From Clostridiaceae bacterium (GTDB taxonomy: Bacteria; Bacillota; Clostridia; Lachnospirales; Lachnospiraceae), in the NCBI GenBank assembly GCA_910574345.1, contig CAJSZV010000014.1, forward strand, positions 59,411 to 123,410: a DNA stretch of 64,000 nucleotides, written 5' to 3'. This document shows, one piece after another, positions 35,816 through 45,802 of the stretch. The notes beneath the pieces were generated by a model. That model was not told the origin of the DNA, ran no database searches, and saw only the letters and a program-made list of their open reading frames with translations. Made by a program: the position numbers and the translations under genes. Within the stretch, counting starts at the first letter, position 1, and each line of letters begins with the position of its first letter.

Positions 35816-37033
35816 ATGGAAAAATTGCAGAAATGGTATGAAACCTGGTTGTCAGATTACCATAATGGGGAATTATTATTTTTCATTGGTTTTATTATAT
35901 ATCTGGGGCGGAATACATGGATAACAACAACATTCCCTTTTCCAAACATTATCAACAAGCTATGCCTGTTGCTGCCCCTGCTATTGATTGTACTAAAAAT
36001 CTTCTTTTTTGATAGTTACCGAGTGAAGCCTCTGTTAATACTCTGTTTGTCTATGATTGTTTCACTGATGATCTATTGCAGCAGTGGGTATTTAAATGTA
36101 TTATTCTGGCTTTTGCTCGTTCTGGGGAGTAAAGACATATCTTTTAAAAAGATATTAGAAATTTACCTGTTAATTACCGGGAGCATTGTCCTATTGGCAT
36201 TCTGCTCCTCTCTTCTTGGAGTTATTGAAAACTATCAATACGTAACTACATCAAGGGGAATTCGCAATTCCTTTGGAATTACTTATACCACTGATTTTGC
36301 CTCCCATATCTTTTTCCTTATTCTGGCATTCTTTTATTTAATGGGAGAGAATCTTAAATTTTATCATTATATGGGAACTCTTATTATTGCGGCATTAATT
36401 TATCACTTCTGTAATGCACGCCTGGACTCCTGCAGTATTGTCCTTATTGTAATTGTATTCTCTCTGGGAAATTGGATCGAATATTCTAAATATTCGGGAA
36501 AAAACTTTCGAAAACTATGGAAAAATAATTGGACTAAAAAGGGAATTTATATCATGCTTCTATTAGCTGTTGTATCGGTGGTGGTTACCAATCTATACCG
36601 GCCAGAAAACAAGCTTTTATCTGAACTTAATACACTCTTCTCCAGCCGTCTCTATCAAGGACAAAAAGGGATTAAAGAATATGGATACAAACTTTTTGGG
36701 CAATATGTAGAACTGGTAGGCGGGGGAGGGAGCGAAAGCCATGCCAAGTTTCCAAGCAACTATTTTTTTGTTGATTGCTCTTACATCTATGTAATGCTCC
36801 GATATGGAGTATTATTTACTGTTTTTGTAGTCACCTCCTACATGGCCGCCTGCCATAAAAACAGGCACGATCTATATTTTCTTTATACGATTGCGTTAAT
36901 AGCAGTCAATTGCACAATTGCACATCATCTTTTGGAATTTGAATATAATCCTTTCGCGCTGTCATTGCTGTCGATTAGTGTAAGAAACAATAAATCAGAC
37001 TCTGATATTTTAACTAATCTAATCCAAACGTAA
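35816..37033 (+). CDS. Wzy-like polysaccharide polymerase (putative)
   Basis: A 405-residue polytopic protein with about ten transmembrane helices. There is a large loop near residues 265-320 (RPENKLLSELNTLFSSRLYQG) that has the NT.FSSRL signature frequent in clostridial and streptococcal polymerases, and a C-terminal HHLLEFEYNPFALSL. No enzyme motif is definitive; family Wzy proteins diverge strongly. Its position between a Wzz-like and a Wzx-like gene supports the assignment. AAAGGAG lies 7 nt upstream. Confidence 0.72.
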   Translation: MEKLQKWYETWLSDYHNGELLFFIGFIIYLGRNTWITTTFPFPNIINKLCLLLPLLLIVLKIFFFDSYRVKPLLILCLSMIVSLMIYCSSGYLNVLFWLLLVLGSKDISFKKILEIYLLITGSIVLLAFCSSLLGVIENYQYVTTSRGIRNSFGITYTTDFASHIFFLILAFFYLMGENLKFYHYMGTLIIAALIYHFCNARLDSCSIVLIVIVFSLGNWIEYSKYSGKNFRKLWKNNWTKKGIYIMLLLAVVSVVVTNLYRPENKLLSELNTLFSSRLYQGQKGIKEYGYKLFGQYVELVGGGGSESHAKFPSNYFFVDCSYIYVMLRYGVLFTVFVVTSYMAACHKNRHDLYFLYTIALIAVNCTIAHHLLEFEYNPFALSLLSISVRNNKSDSDILTNLIQT

Positions 37034-37049
37034 CAGAGGAGAAATCATA

Positions 37050-38462
37050 ATGCAAAAAACTCCGTCACTAAAGCATAATTTTATTATGAATACTATATTG
37101 TCCGCTTCATCGTTCCTTTTTCCGTTGATTACATTTCCATATATATCACGCATTTTACTTCCAGAAGGAAACGGACAAGTTACTTTTGCAACCTCTTTAG
37201 TGTCCTATTTCTCTATGGCAGCAGCATTAGGCATTCCCACATATGGAATACGCATCTGTGCCCAAATTCGTGACAACCAAAAGGAACTTTCCCATACGGT
37301 TTGTGAGATTTTTATCATTAATTTAATTACGACTCTTTTTACCTATATTATTTTTTTTATTACCATAAATGTTATACCTCGGTTTCGAATGGATAAAACT
37401 CTCTTTCTTGTTTGCGGCAGTACGATATTCTTTAATCTTCTTGGTATGGAATGGCTTTACAAAGCTCTGGAGCAATATAAATATATCACTATTCGTTCTA
37501 TTATTTTTAAATGCATTGCTGTAATACTTATGTTTATGCTGGTTCATTCAAAAGAGGATTATATTGTTTATGCCGGGATTACAGTTCTCGCAAGTACAGG
37601 TTCCAATATCCTGAATTTTATTAATGTAAAACGGCTTGTTCCTGTTTTTTCTTTTTCTTATCGAATAAAACGGCATTTAAAGCCCATCCTCATTTTTTTT
37701 ACGTTAACAGTTACTACCACTATCTATACTAATTTAGATATCATCATGCTAGGATTTATCAGTGGTGATGCAGAAGTTGGATATTATAATGCTGCTGTCA
37801 AAGTAAAATTTATATTGACTACATTGGTGACCTCCCTGGGCGCTGTCCTGCTTCCTCGGATTTCCTACTATATAGAAAACGGTTTTCAAAAAGAATATTT
37901 ATGTCTAATCCGAAAGGCATTTGATTTTGTCATTTTTTTCGCCTTGCCTTTATGTATATATTTTATATTCACAGCAAAAGAAAGCATCCTCTTTCTTTCC
38001 GGGGATGCTTATAGTCGTTCTGTGATTCCTATGCAGATCATTATGCCTGCGGTCTTCTTTATCGGATTAACCAACATTATCGGCATTCAATTATTAGTAC
38101 CTCTTGGGAAAGAAAAACTGGTTGTTTATTCCACCTGTGCCGGCGCATTAGTCAACATTGGATTCAACACATATTTTATTCCTATTTGTGCCTCAGCGGG
38201 TGCCGCGCTCGGAACGGTTGCCGCGGAGCTAACTGTCCTGATCTTACAGCTTTGGTTTATCCGCTCCATGCTTAAAGAAATAGTATATGTTTCACATATG
38301 ATTAAGGCATTGGTGTTATCAGTCCCAGCATTTTTTGCTCTCCTGCTTGTCCACATGCTGCCAATCTATAATAACTTTTTATATTTAATTATATCATTTT
38401 TGTGTTTCGGAACTACTTATTTCATTACCTTGCTTGCCTTTCACAAATGTTTTGCCAAATAA
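37050..38462 (+). CDS. Wzx-like polysaccharide flippase
   Basis: A 470-residue membrane protein of the MOP/oligosaccharide flippase superfamily, with about twelve to fourteen helices. N-terminal SASSFLFPLITFPYISRILLP and LDIIMLGFISGDAEVGYYNAA are characteristic. It moves undecaprenyl-linked repeat units across the membrane for the polymerase upstream. AGAGGAG precedes the ATG. Its 3' end overlaps a convergent glycosyltransferase by 22 nt. Confidence 0.9.
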   Translation: MQKTPSLKHNFIMNTILSASSFLFPLITFPYISRILLPEGNGQVTFATSLVSYFSMAAALGIPTYGIRICAQIRDNQKELSHTVCEIFIINLITTLFTYIIFFITINVIPRFRMDKTLFLVCGSTIFFNLLGMEWLYKALEQYKYITIRSIIFKCIAVILMFMLVHSKEDYIVYAGITVLASTGSNILNFINVKRLVPVFSFSYRIKRHLKPILIFFTLTVTTTIYTNLDIIMLGFISGDAEVGYYNAAVKVKFILTTLVTSLGAVLLPRISYYIENGFQKEYLCLIRKAFDFVIFFALPLCIYFIFTAKESILFLSGDAYSRSVIPMQIIMPAVFFIGLTNIIGIQLLVPLGKEKLVVYSTCAGALVNIGFNTYFIPICASAGAALGTVAAELTVLILQLWFIRSMLKEIVYVSHMIKALVLSVPAFFALLLVHMLPIYNNFLYLIISFLCFGTTYFITLLAFHKCFAK

Positions 38463-39412
38463 TCATAATATTTCTGAGGGTCTAAAGTTTTTCCTCTCCT
38501 ATTCTTAAGACCATCTTTTATAGCTTGAGCAATTAATTTAATCCGTAAAATATTATACCCCTTTATTATACTTTTTAACATGATTGCCAATAAACGTAGT
38601 GTAAAACAGAAATATCCCGCAAAACGCACCACACTATTCTTATGGAACTCCCGGATAATAAAATATTGGTTTCGATTTCCATAATACTCTTTCCACCAGC
38701 CTTCCGGTTTCATATTCTCATTAAGCACTGGTGCATCCTGGTGATCAATAATTGCGTTTTTAATTAGATATAACGGATATGCCGCAGACACTCTGTGTGT
38801 ATATTCCGTATCGTCACCGTAGATAAACAGACTCCCATCGGCGATTCCTATCTCACTAACGACCTTTTTTGGAAACAAAGGGCCTACAAAAGCATTGGCA
38901 TCTTCCTCAGTTACATCTTGCATTTCCTCATAACTAGATGAAACCGGAACACTTTTTAGCATGATTTTAGTCATTTTCTTATGATGGAATAACTGATACT
39001 TTTTTAAATCCACACCATAGATTGCCGGACAGAATCCCCCCGCTTCCGGGAATATCTCAGCATGACTCAGTAATATCTCTAAACAATCTCTTCTTGGATA
39101 AGCATCATCGTCCATCAGCCAATACCAATGGGGATTCCATTTTTCCATGGCTGCTTTCATTCCCGCTTCAAAACCACCGGCTCCTCCTAAATTCTCTTTT
39201 AGCACAAGTAAGTCAATCTTATGGGACTGAGCTGCCAATTTTTTCAGCTTTTGGTTCTCTTCATTATTGCTGCGGTTATCTACTATCAAAATTTTATCAA
39301 CCGGTCGGCTCTGTGTTAACAATGCTTCCAAACATTTACTTAGCGTTCTGGTTCTATTATAAGTTACTGTTATTGCAACCACAATATCTTTTTTTTGCTC
39401 ACTATTTACCAT
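38441..39412 (-). CDS. GT2 glycosyltransferase, galactofuranosyl/rhamnosyl-type
   Basis: A 323-residue GT2 protein: VVAITVTYNRTRTLSKCLEA, ILIVDNRSNNEEN, ENLGGAGGFEAGMKAA and the metal-binding WYWLMDDDAYPRRD, a layout found in GlfT-like galactofuranosyl and in rhamnosyl transferases. No transmembrane domain except a possible C-terminal amphipathic helix. It overlaps the upstream GT gene by 11 nt, so the minus-strand genes are one operon. The donor cannot be decided. Confidence 0.85.
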   Translation of the reverse strand: MVNSEQKKDIVVAITVTYNRTRTLSKCLEALLTQSRPVDKILIVDNRSNNEENQKLKKLAAQSHKIDLLVLKENLGGAGGFEAGMKAAMEKWNPHWYWLMDDDAYPRRDCLEILLSHAEIFPEAGGFCPAIYGVDLKKYQLFHHKKMTKIMLKSVPVSSSYEEMQDVTEEDANAFVGPLFPKKVVSEIGIADGSLFIYGDDTEYTHRVSAAYPLYLIKNAIIDHQDAPVLNENMKPEGWWKEYYGNRNQYFIIREFHKNSVVRFAGYFCFTLRLLAIMLKSIIKGYNILRIKLIAQAIKDGLKNRRGKTLDPQKYYDYLAKHL

Positions 39413-40580
39413 ATATTTCCTCCAACAACTTCTCGCTTATCTTCCATCCAAAATGATCCTTTACATACTGCCGGCTCTTTTCTTCCCTTTCCCTCAGCAT
39501 TTGAGGATTATCCAGATATGCCGTTATTCGCACTGCGAATTCATCGTCTGTCTCCGCCAATTCCACAACCTCACCATTTTCATCAATTCCCTCGGCTCCC
39601 ACCATAGTAGTGATCACCGGTGTGCCCATTGCCATACTTCGAAGCACTTTCAGCTTAATTCCCGCTCCCAATTCAAGAGGAAATACTGCCAGCTGCGCTC
39701 GTTTCAGATATTCATCCACATCATCCACGAACCCTGTTACATGGATGTATTCATTTTCCTGTTTTCTTAACTCCTCCGGCGGCTCATTGCCTACAATATA
39801 AACCGTAAGTTCCGGTATCTGTTCTTTCACAATTCCGGCAATACGAATCAGCCGCATAGCCGCCAGATAATTCTCATCCCTTCCCATCTGTCCCAAAAAA
39901 CAGATACTGGCATACTCTTTCCTGTCTGTCTCAATAGTCCCTTCCAGAATATCATCATTGATTCCATAGTATGGGTTTAAGACCTTACAGTCTTTTCTTC
40001 CATACTTTTTCTCTATTAAATATCTGTCTTTTTGATTAAATGTAAACAGACAATCTGCCATCGTGCAATATTTTTTTTCTTTTTTCAGTATTCGCTCCAA
40101 TTGATATCTAATATAATACTTCTTCCATCCGCTGCTGTCCCTTAGCTTCCGCTCATAAGACTGAGCTGTCATATCATGTTCCGTCATATTAAACTGAAGA
40201 TGAGGATAGAGCCTTTTAATCCACATATACTGTCCCATAGAAGCATACTCTCCGTGAATTGCCTGAATATGATAGATTTTTACCATCCATATCAGTCTTA
40301 TGGAAAACCTGAGAGAACTTCTGGCAGCAAAATAATTAGGCATCCAGGGTTCTAACGCCACATGAATAAGTTTTGTCCATTGATTAATTTTCACGCTCTG
40401 ATAATGAAAGTCGTTTCTGCGGGCCGCTTTTAGTCTCTCATCAAACTCTGAAGCTACAAAAGTCAGGACATACACCTGGTGCTGTTTTTGCAGTGTTTCT
40501 ATCTGTTTTCCCATGCATACGCCTCCTGCATGGTTCGCCTCCAGTGCCGGAAAGTATGGAGAAATGTGTAAGATATTCAT
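39402..40580 (-). CDS. GT4-like glycosyltransferase
   Basis: About 392 residues, GT-B fold. N-terminal MNILHISPYFPALEANHAGG, a linker, and a C-terminal nucleotide-sugar site (FPLELGAGIKLKVLRSMAMG, then PVITTMVGAEGI), as in family 4/1 enzymes. I chose the ATG at 40580, preceded by AAAAGGAG with about 10 nt spacing; an earlier TTG lies on that ribosome site. Only 4 nt separate it from the upstream gene. Likely adds a sugar to the lipid-linked unit. Confidence 0.87.
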   Translation of the reverse strand: MNILHISPYFPALEANHAGGVCMGKQIETLQKQHQVYVLTFVASEFDERLKAARRNDFHYQSVKINQWTKLIHVALEPWMPNYFAARSSLRFSIRLIWMVKIYHIQAIHGEYASMGQYMWIKRLYPHLQFNMTEHDMTAQSYERKLRDSSGWKKYYIRYQLERILKKEKKYCTMADCLFTFNQKDRYLIEKKYGRKDCKVLNPYYGINDDILEGTIETDRKEYASICFLGQMGRDENYLAAMRLIRIAGIVKEQIPELTVYIVGNEPPEELRKQENEYIHVTGFVDDVDEYLKRAQLAVFPLELGAGIKLKVLRSMAMGTPVITTMVGAEGIDENGEVVELAETDDEFAVRITAYLDNPQMLREREEKSRQYVKDHFGWKISEKLLEEIYGK

Positions 40581-40584
40581 CTGT

Positions 40585-41730
40585 CTATATCTCCTTTTCA
40601 AGTAATGGAAGAACTTCTCTGTAAAGTACCTCTTCCATAGCCTCCCTGGTAAATAACCGCCTGTAAAGTTCTCTTATGATTCCTCGCTTCTGCTGAATTT
40701 TTTCTGCACTTTCAATAATTTTTTCCGCGCATTTATCCGCATCCTTCCTGTCACAGTTTACTCCTATTCCATAGTCCTCAATCAGCCTCCATGTATCTCC
40801 TTGTATAGAGTTAATCATAGGCACTCCGTAACAGAAATAATCAATGGATTTCATGGTAAGGCCCACACAGACACTGTCCTTCATTATGTTAATTCCGAAA
40901 CTGCATATTTCAAAAATACGCTTTTTTTCTTCTTCTTTATATATGACACCATGATACTCTATTAAGATGCTGTGCTCCTCCAATTCTTTTAAAAAGACAT
41001 CTCTCTTTTCTCCATCCCCAATTATATGAAGAATAATTTTTTTCTTTTGATTTACTTTATTTAAAATTTCTATAATCAATTCCATATCAATAATGTTATT
41101 GATTGATCCCAGGTATACCACATGAAGATAATATCTATCAGGCTGAAATACTGGCTCTCCCTCTGCCTCAGTTTCCTTAGGCCAGTACATAGTTATTGCT
41201 GCTTTCGACTTCCGAGTTTCTCTGCTCAGATGCAGAATCTTCTGGTATAACTCGCACTCTGTAATAACCAGATCAGCTTCTTTTAAGTAATCATCCCTTA
41301 ATTTTCTCCAATACTGAACAGGCCAAAATCCTTCCAGGCCTTTAAAGGGCAGCGATTCTGGCCACAGGTCAATAATGTCCACCACAACTTTTGCATGCAG
41401 CCGCGCTTTTAGTCTTGCAGCAACAGGTGTCAGAGAATTAGCAGGAATCAAAACATACAAAAGATCTATATCCTCGTCCTTTAATATACGAAATACCTTT
41501 CTGGAAAAATCATACTGGGAATACATCCTTTGAATAGACATATTTTTTTTATAGGGCACAGTATCAATATAATGATGATCTGCTAATTGGCGCTTTTTTT
41601 TCGCCTTTTCCATATGATTAAAATTTGTTTCCAACCACATCACCTGATGTCCATGCTTTTGCAAAAAAAGCCCTACTTTCTCTGCCCTTGGTTCATAATT
41701 TGTAGAATTAGTTATGATCACTGCTTTCAT
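40585..41730 (-). CDS. GT4-like glycosyltransferase
   Basis: About 381 residues, GT-B fold. MKAVIITNSTNYEPRAEKVG begins a family 4 N-domain (DIIDLWPESLPFKGLEGFW is typical of the WbuB/FnlA-side group). The C-domain has VVYLGSINNIIDMELIIE and GLTMKSIDYFCYGVPMIN. The start within the upstream gene (23 nt overlap) follows GGAGGAG by 12 nt. The longer frame would run deep into the sugar transferase gene, so I excluded it. Confidence 0.85.
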   Translation of the reverse strand: MKAVIITNSTNYEPRAEKVGLFLQKHGHQVMWLETNFNHMEKAKKKRQLADHHYIDTVPYKKNMSIQRMYSQYDFSRKVFRILKDEDIDLLYVLIPANSLTPVAARLKARLHAKVVVDIIDLWPESLPFKGLEGFWPVQYWRKLRDDYLKEADLVITECELYQKILHLSRETRKSKAAITMYWPKETEAEGEPVFQPDRYYLHVVYLGSINNIIDMELIIEILNKVNQKKKIILHIIGDGEKRDVFLKELEEHSILIEYHGVIYKEEEKKRIFEICSFGINIMKDSVCVGLTMKSIDYFCYGVPMINSIQGDTWRLIEDYGIGVNCDRKDADKCAEKIIESAEKIQQKRGIIRELYRRLFTREAMEEVLYREVLPLLEKEI

Positions 41731-43102
41731 ATGATTTTGAAATCTCCTCCACCATGGCTGAAGCCTCTTCTGAAAACCCTTCTGTACTCTCTTTTTCGAA
41801 AAGGATTTTAACGGTTTTAAACAGGATCTCAATGTCCAACAGCAGCGAGTAATTCTGAATATACATCAAATCCAATTTCAATTTATCATATGCTGTCGTA
41901 TTATATTTTCCGTATACTTGTGCATAGCCCGTAAGTCCGCCTTTCACTTTCATGCGGTATGCAAACTCCGGGATCTTCTCCGAATACAGCTGTACATGTT
42001 CAATACGTTCCGGTCGTGGCCCAACCAGACTCATCTCCCCTTTTAAGATATTCCAAAGCTGCGGCAATTCGTCAATCCGCACCTTTCTAATAAAACTACC
42101 CACAGGAGTAATTCTGGGATCTTTCTCCGTAGCCGGTATTACTCTTCCATCCTTCTCAGCATCTACGATCATGCTCCGAAATTTACAGATTGAAAATACT
42201 TTTCCATCCTTTGTACATCTTTCCTGGTAAAAGAATACCGGTCCCCCGTCATAAAATTTGATTGCCAGTGCCGTCACAGCCAAAATGGGAGAGGTAATGA
42301 TCAGCATAGTCAATGATACGAATATATCCATAAAACGCTTGAGGACCGCCTGCTCCACGGACAGTCCGTCATTCCTGGCCAGAAGAAGGGGCGTATCAAA
42401 ATAGTGCATGTTTTCAGCGCCGCGGATAATGATATCGGAGATCTTAGGCATGGTATAGACTCTCAGGGAATGTCCATAACAAAATTTCAGCAGCTCATTA
42501 CGTATAACCGAAGGCAAGTCACAAACCACTACTCCATCATATGTCAAGAGCAGCTCCTTGACTTCCTTCATATTCTCCTCATCAACCCGAATGCTGGCAC
42601 CGATAACGAACCGGTCTGCCCGGCTGTATATCTTCTCCATCAAATTCTTCATAGGACGTTCACCATAGACCATGATCACGTTCCTGGGAGGATACACTTT
42701 TCGGTACAGACTGTTGGCCACATAACCCCATCCAGCTATCACCACAAACTGTCCAACTGTCAGCCACACCAAGGGCATGGGGGAACGAAAATGTTTTACC
42801 AGTAAAACAATAGGTATATAAGACACGGCATTAGCGCAGGTAGTGGCCAATGTATGTGTGTAGATCAGCTCCCCATTTCTCAGATATCCCAGTCTCAAAC
42901 TTCCGTATATGGAACTGAAAATATATAAAATCAATGCATAGACCACTGCCAGGAAATAGTTGCCTAATCTCTGGTAAGGCATCTCCATCTGATCCTTGTA
43001 ACAGTAAATCCACATATACATAAATATAATGGACTCTATAGCGATTAAACTCACGCCTGCCAGAAAGCGTATCAGGCGCTTGTATTGTTCATATTTTTTC
43101 AC
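41708..43102 (-). CDS. Initiating polyprenyl-phosphate sugar transferase (third copy)
   Basis: A 464-residue polyprenyl glycosylphosphotransferase: N-terminal helices, a central domain, and a catalytic part with KRFMDIFVSLTML, CKFRSMIVDAEKDGR, RKVRIDELPQLWNIL, VGPRPERIEHV and KGGLTGYAQVYGKYN. KVRIDELPQ and GKYN resemble CapM/WecP-like enzymes. GTG start, AGGAA 7 nt upstream. First gene of a four-gene minus operon. Confidence 0.9.
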   Translation of the reverse strand: MKKYEQYKRLIRFLAGVSLIAIESIIFMYMWIYCYKDQMEMPYQRLGNYFLAVVYALILYIFSSIYGSLRLGYLRNGELIYTHTLATTCANAVSYIPIVLLVKHFRSPMPLVWLTVGQFVVIAGWGYVANSLYRKVYPPRNVIMVYGERPMKNLMEKIYSRADRFVIGASIRVDEENMKEVKELLLTYDGVVVCDLPSVIRNELLKFCYGHSLRVYTMPKISDIIIRGAENMHYFDTPLLLARNDGLSVEQAVLKRFMDIFVSLTMLIITSPILAVTALAIKFYDGGPVFFYQERCTKDGKVFSICKFRSMIVDAEKDGRVIPATEKDPRITPVGSFIRKVRIDELPQLWNILKGEMSLVGPRPERIEHVQLYSEKIPEFAYRMKVKGGLTGYAQVYGKYNTTAYDKLKLDLMYIQNYSLLLDIEILFKTVKILFEKESTEGFSEEASAMVEEISKSYESSDHN

Positions 43103-43153
43103 TTCTAATTCCTGCCCTTTCGTAATTACTGTCTGCTTGGCAAATCTTTGTAT

Positions 43154-43182
43154 ATTATAGCATTTAATAGAAGTATCTGCAA
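43154..43182 (-). promoter_or_regulatory. Promoter of the minus-strand GT operon
   Basis: Minus-strand TTGCAG, 17 nt, TATAAT, with TG one base before the -10 (TGCTATAAT), about 50 nt before the GTG. The rest of the 331-nt gene-free interval 43103-43433 holds a plus-strand promoter and nothing else visible. Confidence 0.65.
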
Positions 43183-43284
43183 CTTTCCTTGTGATGTAGT
43201 TTTATCCAATACGTCCCTGCCGCTGTCTTCATTTGGTACTGCGAAAGCCGAAAGCATATCTTTTCCTGTCTATTGTGGTATTTC

Positions 43285-43313
43285 TTGACTTTAGATATAT
43301 TCTCCTGTAAAAT
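43285..43313 (+). promoter_or_regulatory. Promoter of the GT2/GT39-like pair
   Basis: TTGACT, exactly 17 nt, TAAAAT. Five of six -35 positions and five of six -10 positions match consensus. The leader to the ATG at 43434 is about 115 nt. Confidence 0.65.
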
Positions 43314-43433
43314 AATTTTGTTGTCTAGGTCCATAATGTACAAATATTTTTTAAGTAATGCATCTAATGGAGCATCATTTATCTCCCTTTTTTAGAACAA
43401 AACGCCCTTAAATGGCAGAAAGAGGTTATATTA

Positions 43434-44129
43434 ATGGACATATTATATATTGTTATGCCTGCATATAACGAAGAAACAAATATAGAGAATGTGGTTAATC
43501 AATGGATGCAGGTTGGTGTCAATAAAATGATAATAGCTGACAGCGGAAGCACAGACTCCACTCATGAAAAGCTATTAAACTTACAGAAGACATATCCCCA
43601 GCTGGTCATCTTATCTAATACCGAAAAACAGCATGGACCCAAGCTAATGGCCCTTTATGACTATTCTATAAAAAACGGTGCAGATTACATTTTTCAAACC
43701 GATTCCGATGGACAGACAAATCCTCAAGAATTTGCTGCGTTTTGGAGCTTGAGAAATAATTATGATATTATTCTTGGACATCGTTACAAAAGAGACGATG
43801 GAAAAATAAGAGCATTTGTTGAAGGTGTTGTCTGTTTTTTGGTTCGCATATATTTTCATGTAAATATCCCCGACGCTAATGCCCCCTTCCGTCTAATGAA
43901 GTCAGAGATTATAGAAAAATACCTCCATAGACTACCGCCAGACTATAATTTACCGAATATTATGTTAACCGTATATTTTACTTATTATAAAGAGAATATA
44001 ACTTTCAGAAAAATTACTTTTAAAGCCCGCCAAAGTGGAGTAAATTCCATAAATATTTCCAAAATAATCACGATTGGATGGAATGCACTTTTTGATTTTG
44101 CTGCATTCAAGAAGGGTATGGTGAGATAG
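43434..44129 (+). CDS. DPM1-like GT2 glycosyltransferase
   Basis: A 231-residue soluble GT2 enzyme: IVMPAYNEETNIENVVN, IADSGSTDSTHEKLLNL and the donor site FQTDSDGQTNPQEF, as in dolichol-phosphate mannosyltransferase-like proteins without membrane anchors. Only 3 nt separate it from the GT39-like gene, which would use the lipid-phosphate sugar it makes. AGAGG lies 9 nt before the ATG. Confidence 0.85.
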   Translation: MDILYIVMPAYNEETNIENVVNQWMQVGVNKMIIADSGSTDSTHEKLLNLQKTYPQLVILSNTEKQHGPKLMALYDYSIKNGADYIFQTDSDGQTNPQEFAAFWSLRNNYDIILGHRYKRDDGKIRAFVEGVVCFLVRIYFHVNIPDANAPFRLMKSEIIEKYLHRLPPDYNLPNIMLTVYFTYYKENITFRKITFKARQSGVNSINISKIITIGWNALFDFAAFKKGMVR

Positions 44130-44132
44130 AAA

Positions 44133-45761
44133 ATGAATATTCAAAAAGGATGGACAAAATTTAAAAGTATAAGGTTACATTCGAGTGAATTTATTTTGGG
44201 TTTAATATTGTTAACTATATTTCTATTCATTTTTGTTACAGATGGTATAAATGTTATACAGCATCAAGCGATAGGCTATGATGAAGGGTATAATGCCACA
44301 GTTGCCGCTAATGTAATGCGACACGGAATATATCGAACATCATATCCTGCCAAAATTACTTTCTACAATTTGATAACCACAGGGCAATCTGTACTATTAC
44401 CTACTGCATTGCTATACAAATTATTTGGTATCAACACAGTCACTTCAACAATTGTTTCTCTAATATATGGAACCCTAGATATTATTCTATTTTGGTGGCT
44501 TCTCAACAAATGTTTATCCAATAGGAAGGGCAAATATCTGCTTTCCTCCATACTAGTCTATATCTTTTTGATGACGGATCAGCTATTTTTAAATGTATCA
44601 CTGCATCTACTTGGTGAATCTGCTTCATTATGTTTTCTTCTGGCCGCTTTTATTTGTCTTGCCTACTATTATGAGACCAAGAATAAAAACCATATGATAA
44701 TTTCTGGTTGTATGATTGCATTTTCCTTTCTTACCAAAACATCCATGATATTCTTTGTTGTCAGTATATCTGGAATGATTTTTATAGAAATGCTCATAAC
44801 AAGAAGGATCAAAATAATAGATGGTATTTATTTCTTTATAGGATTTTTATTCGGAATCATTTTTATGGATCTATACAAGTTGATCCAACTTGGTGGATTT
44901 AATCAATATATGACTTGGTGGGCAAAAGAATGGATAAATATGATCAACCAATCCTCTGGAATAGATGCAGCATATAATATTTCAGAAAAAATAGACTATC
45001 TTACATCAATTTTTGAATACAACAAGTATTTTTGCTTATTTATATTAATAATTCCATCTATTTTCTATTTATTTCATATTTTCACATGTTTATTAAGAAG
45101 CAAAAAATGTATATCTGATAAAGCGGTTACTGCTGCTATTGCTGGAGTCAGCGGTTCCTCACTTATAATCTACTTCATTCTCCTTGGAGGAAGTGGATTA
45201 GTATATAGCCGCAGACATACAGTTAATGAGCTGATGGTTAAATTTTTTGTGGCCTATGCTATAGAAATATTACTTTTCATTCTTGTAGATATGATAAAGA
45301 AAAGAAGAGAAGAAAAAATATCCTTAGTCAGAAGCACATTGGCTTCGCTTGGTCTCATATCATTATTTCCGTCCATCCAGCTACAGAATATCAAAACTAG
45401 TACCATTGCCTATCTTAATAAAACAACTGAGGATTCTTACGAATTGCAATTGATGAATGCCTTCATTGAGCAAATTAATAATCTGGGAGATGATGCGGTT
45501 CTATACTGTGGGGGCTGGTGGCAGGAACCACTTATTACCTTATATTTAGACAAAGATATGCGTTCTATATATAATGTCCAACGATTAGATCACGAAAATG
45601 GTTATTTTATTGTAGGAAGAAGATTTGACCGGGCAGAAGTTGCATATTTTGAAAATATATGGAGAACTACATTTACCGAAGTGGATTCCATAGAGGTTGA
45701 TTACAACCGCCTATATCCGTATGAAGCATATGAACTTTTTTCAATATATAAAATAAATTAG
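44133..45761 (+). CDS. GT39/PMT-like membrane glycosyltransferase (putative)
   Basis: A 542-residue polytopic protein, about eleven helices. The first outside loop has the acidic pair typical of GT-C enzymes in IGYDEGYNATVAANVMRHG, and the C-terminal extracytoplasmic part is soluble (from about 445). GT-C enzymes use a lipid-phosphate sugar; the DPM1-like gene just upstream would supply it. GGTGAG precedes the ATG. Function in detail unknown. Confidence 0.7.
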   Translation: MNIQKGWTKFKSIRLHSSEFILGLILLTIFLFIFVTDGINVIQHQAIGYDEGYNATVAANVMRHGIYRTSYPAKITFYNLITTGQSVLLPTALLYKLFGINTVTSTIVSLIYGTLDIILFWWLLNKCLSNRKGKYLLSSILVYIFLMTDQLFLNVSLHLLGESASLCFLLAAFICLAYYYETKNKNHMIISGCMIAFSFLTKTSMIFFVVSISGMIFIEMLITRRIKIIDGIYFFIGFLFGIIFMDLYKLIQLGGFNQYMTWWAKEWINMINQSSGIDAAYNISEKIDYLTSIFEYNKYFCLFILIIPSIFYLFHIFTCLLRSKKCISDKAVTAAIAGVSGSSLIIYFILLGGSGLVYSRRHTVNELMVKFFVAYAIEILLFILVDMIKKRREEKISLVRSTLASLGLISLFPSIQLQNIKTSTIAYLNKTTEDSYELQLMNAFIEQINNLGDDAVLYCGGWWQEPLITLYLDKDMRSIYNVQRLDHENGYFIVGRRFDRAEVAYFENIWRTTFTEVDSIEVDYNRLYPYEAYELFSIYKIN

Positions 45762-45802
45762 TACCGCCTACTTTCACTATGCTTTCGTTTTTCCTGTTTG
45801 AA

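Noticed and set aside
43103..43433. Riboswitch or small RNA in the 331-nt divergent region
   Set aside because: Only promoter elements are visible; no conserved aptamer core or strong structure.
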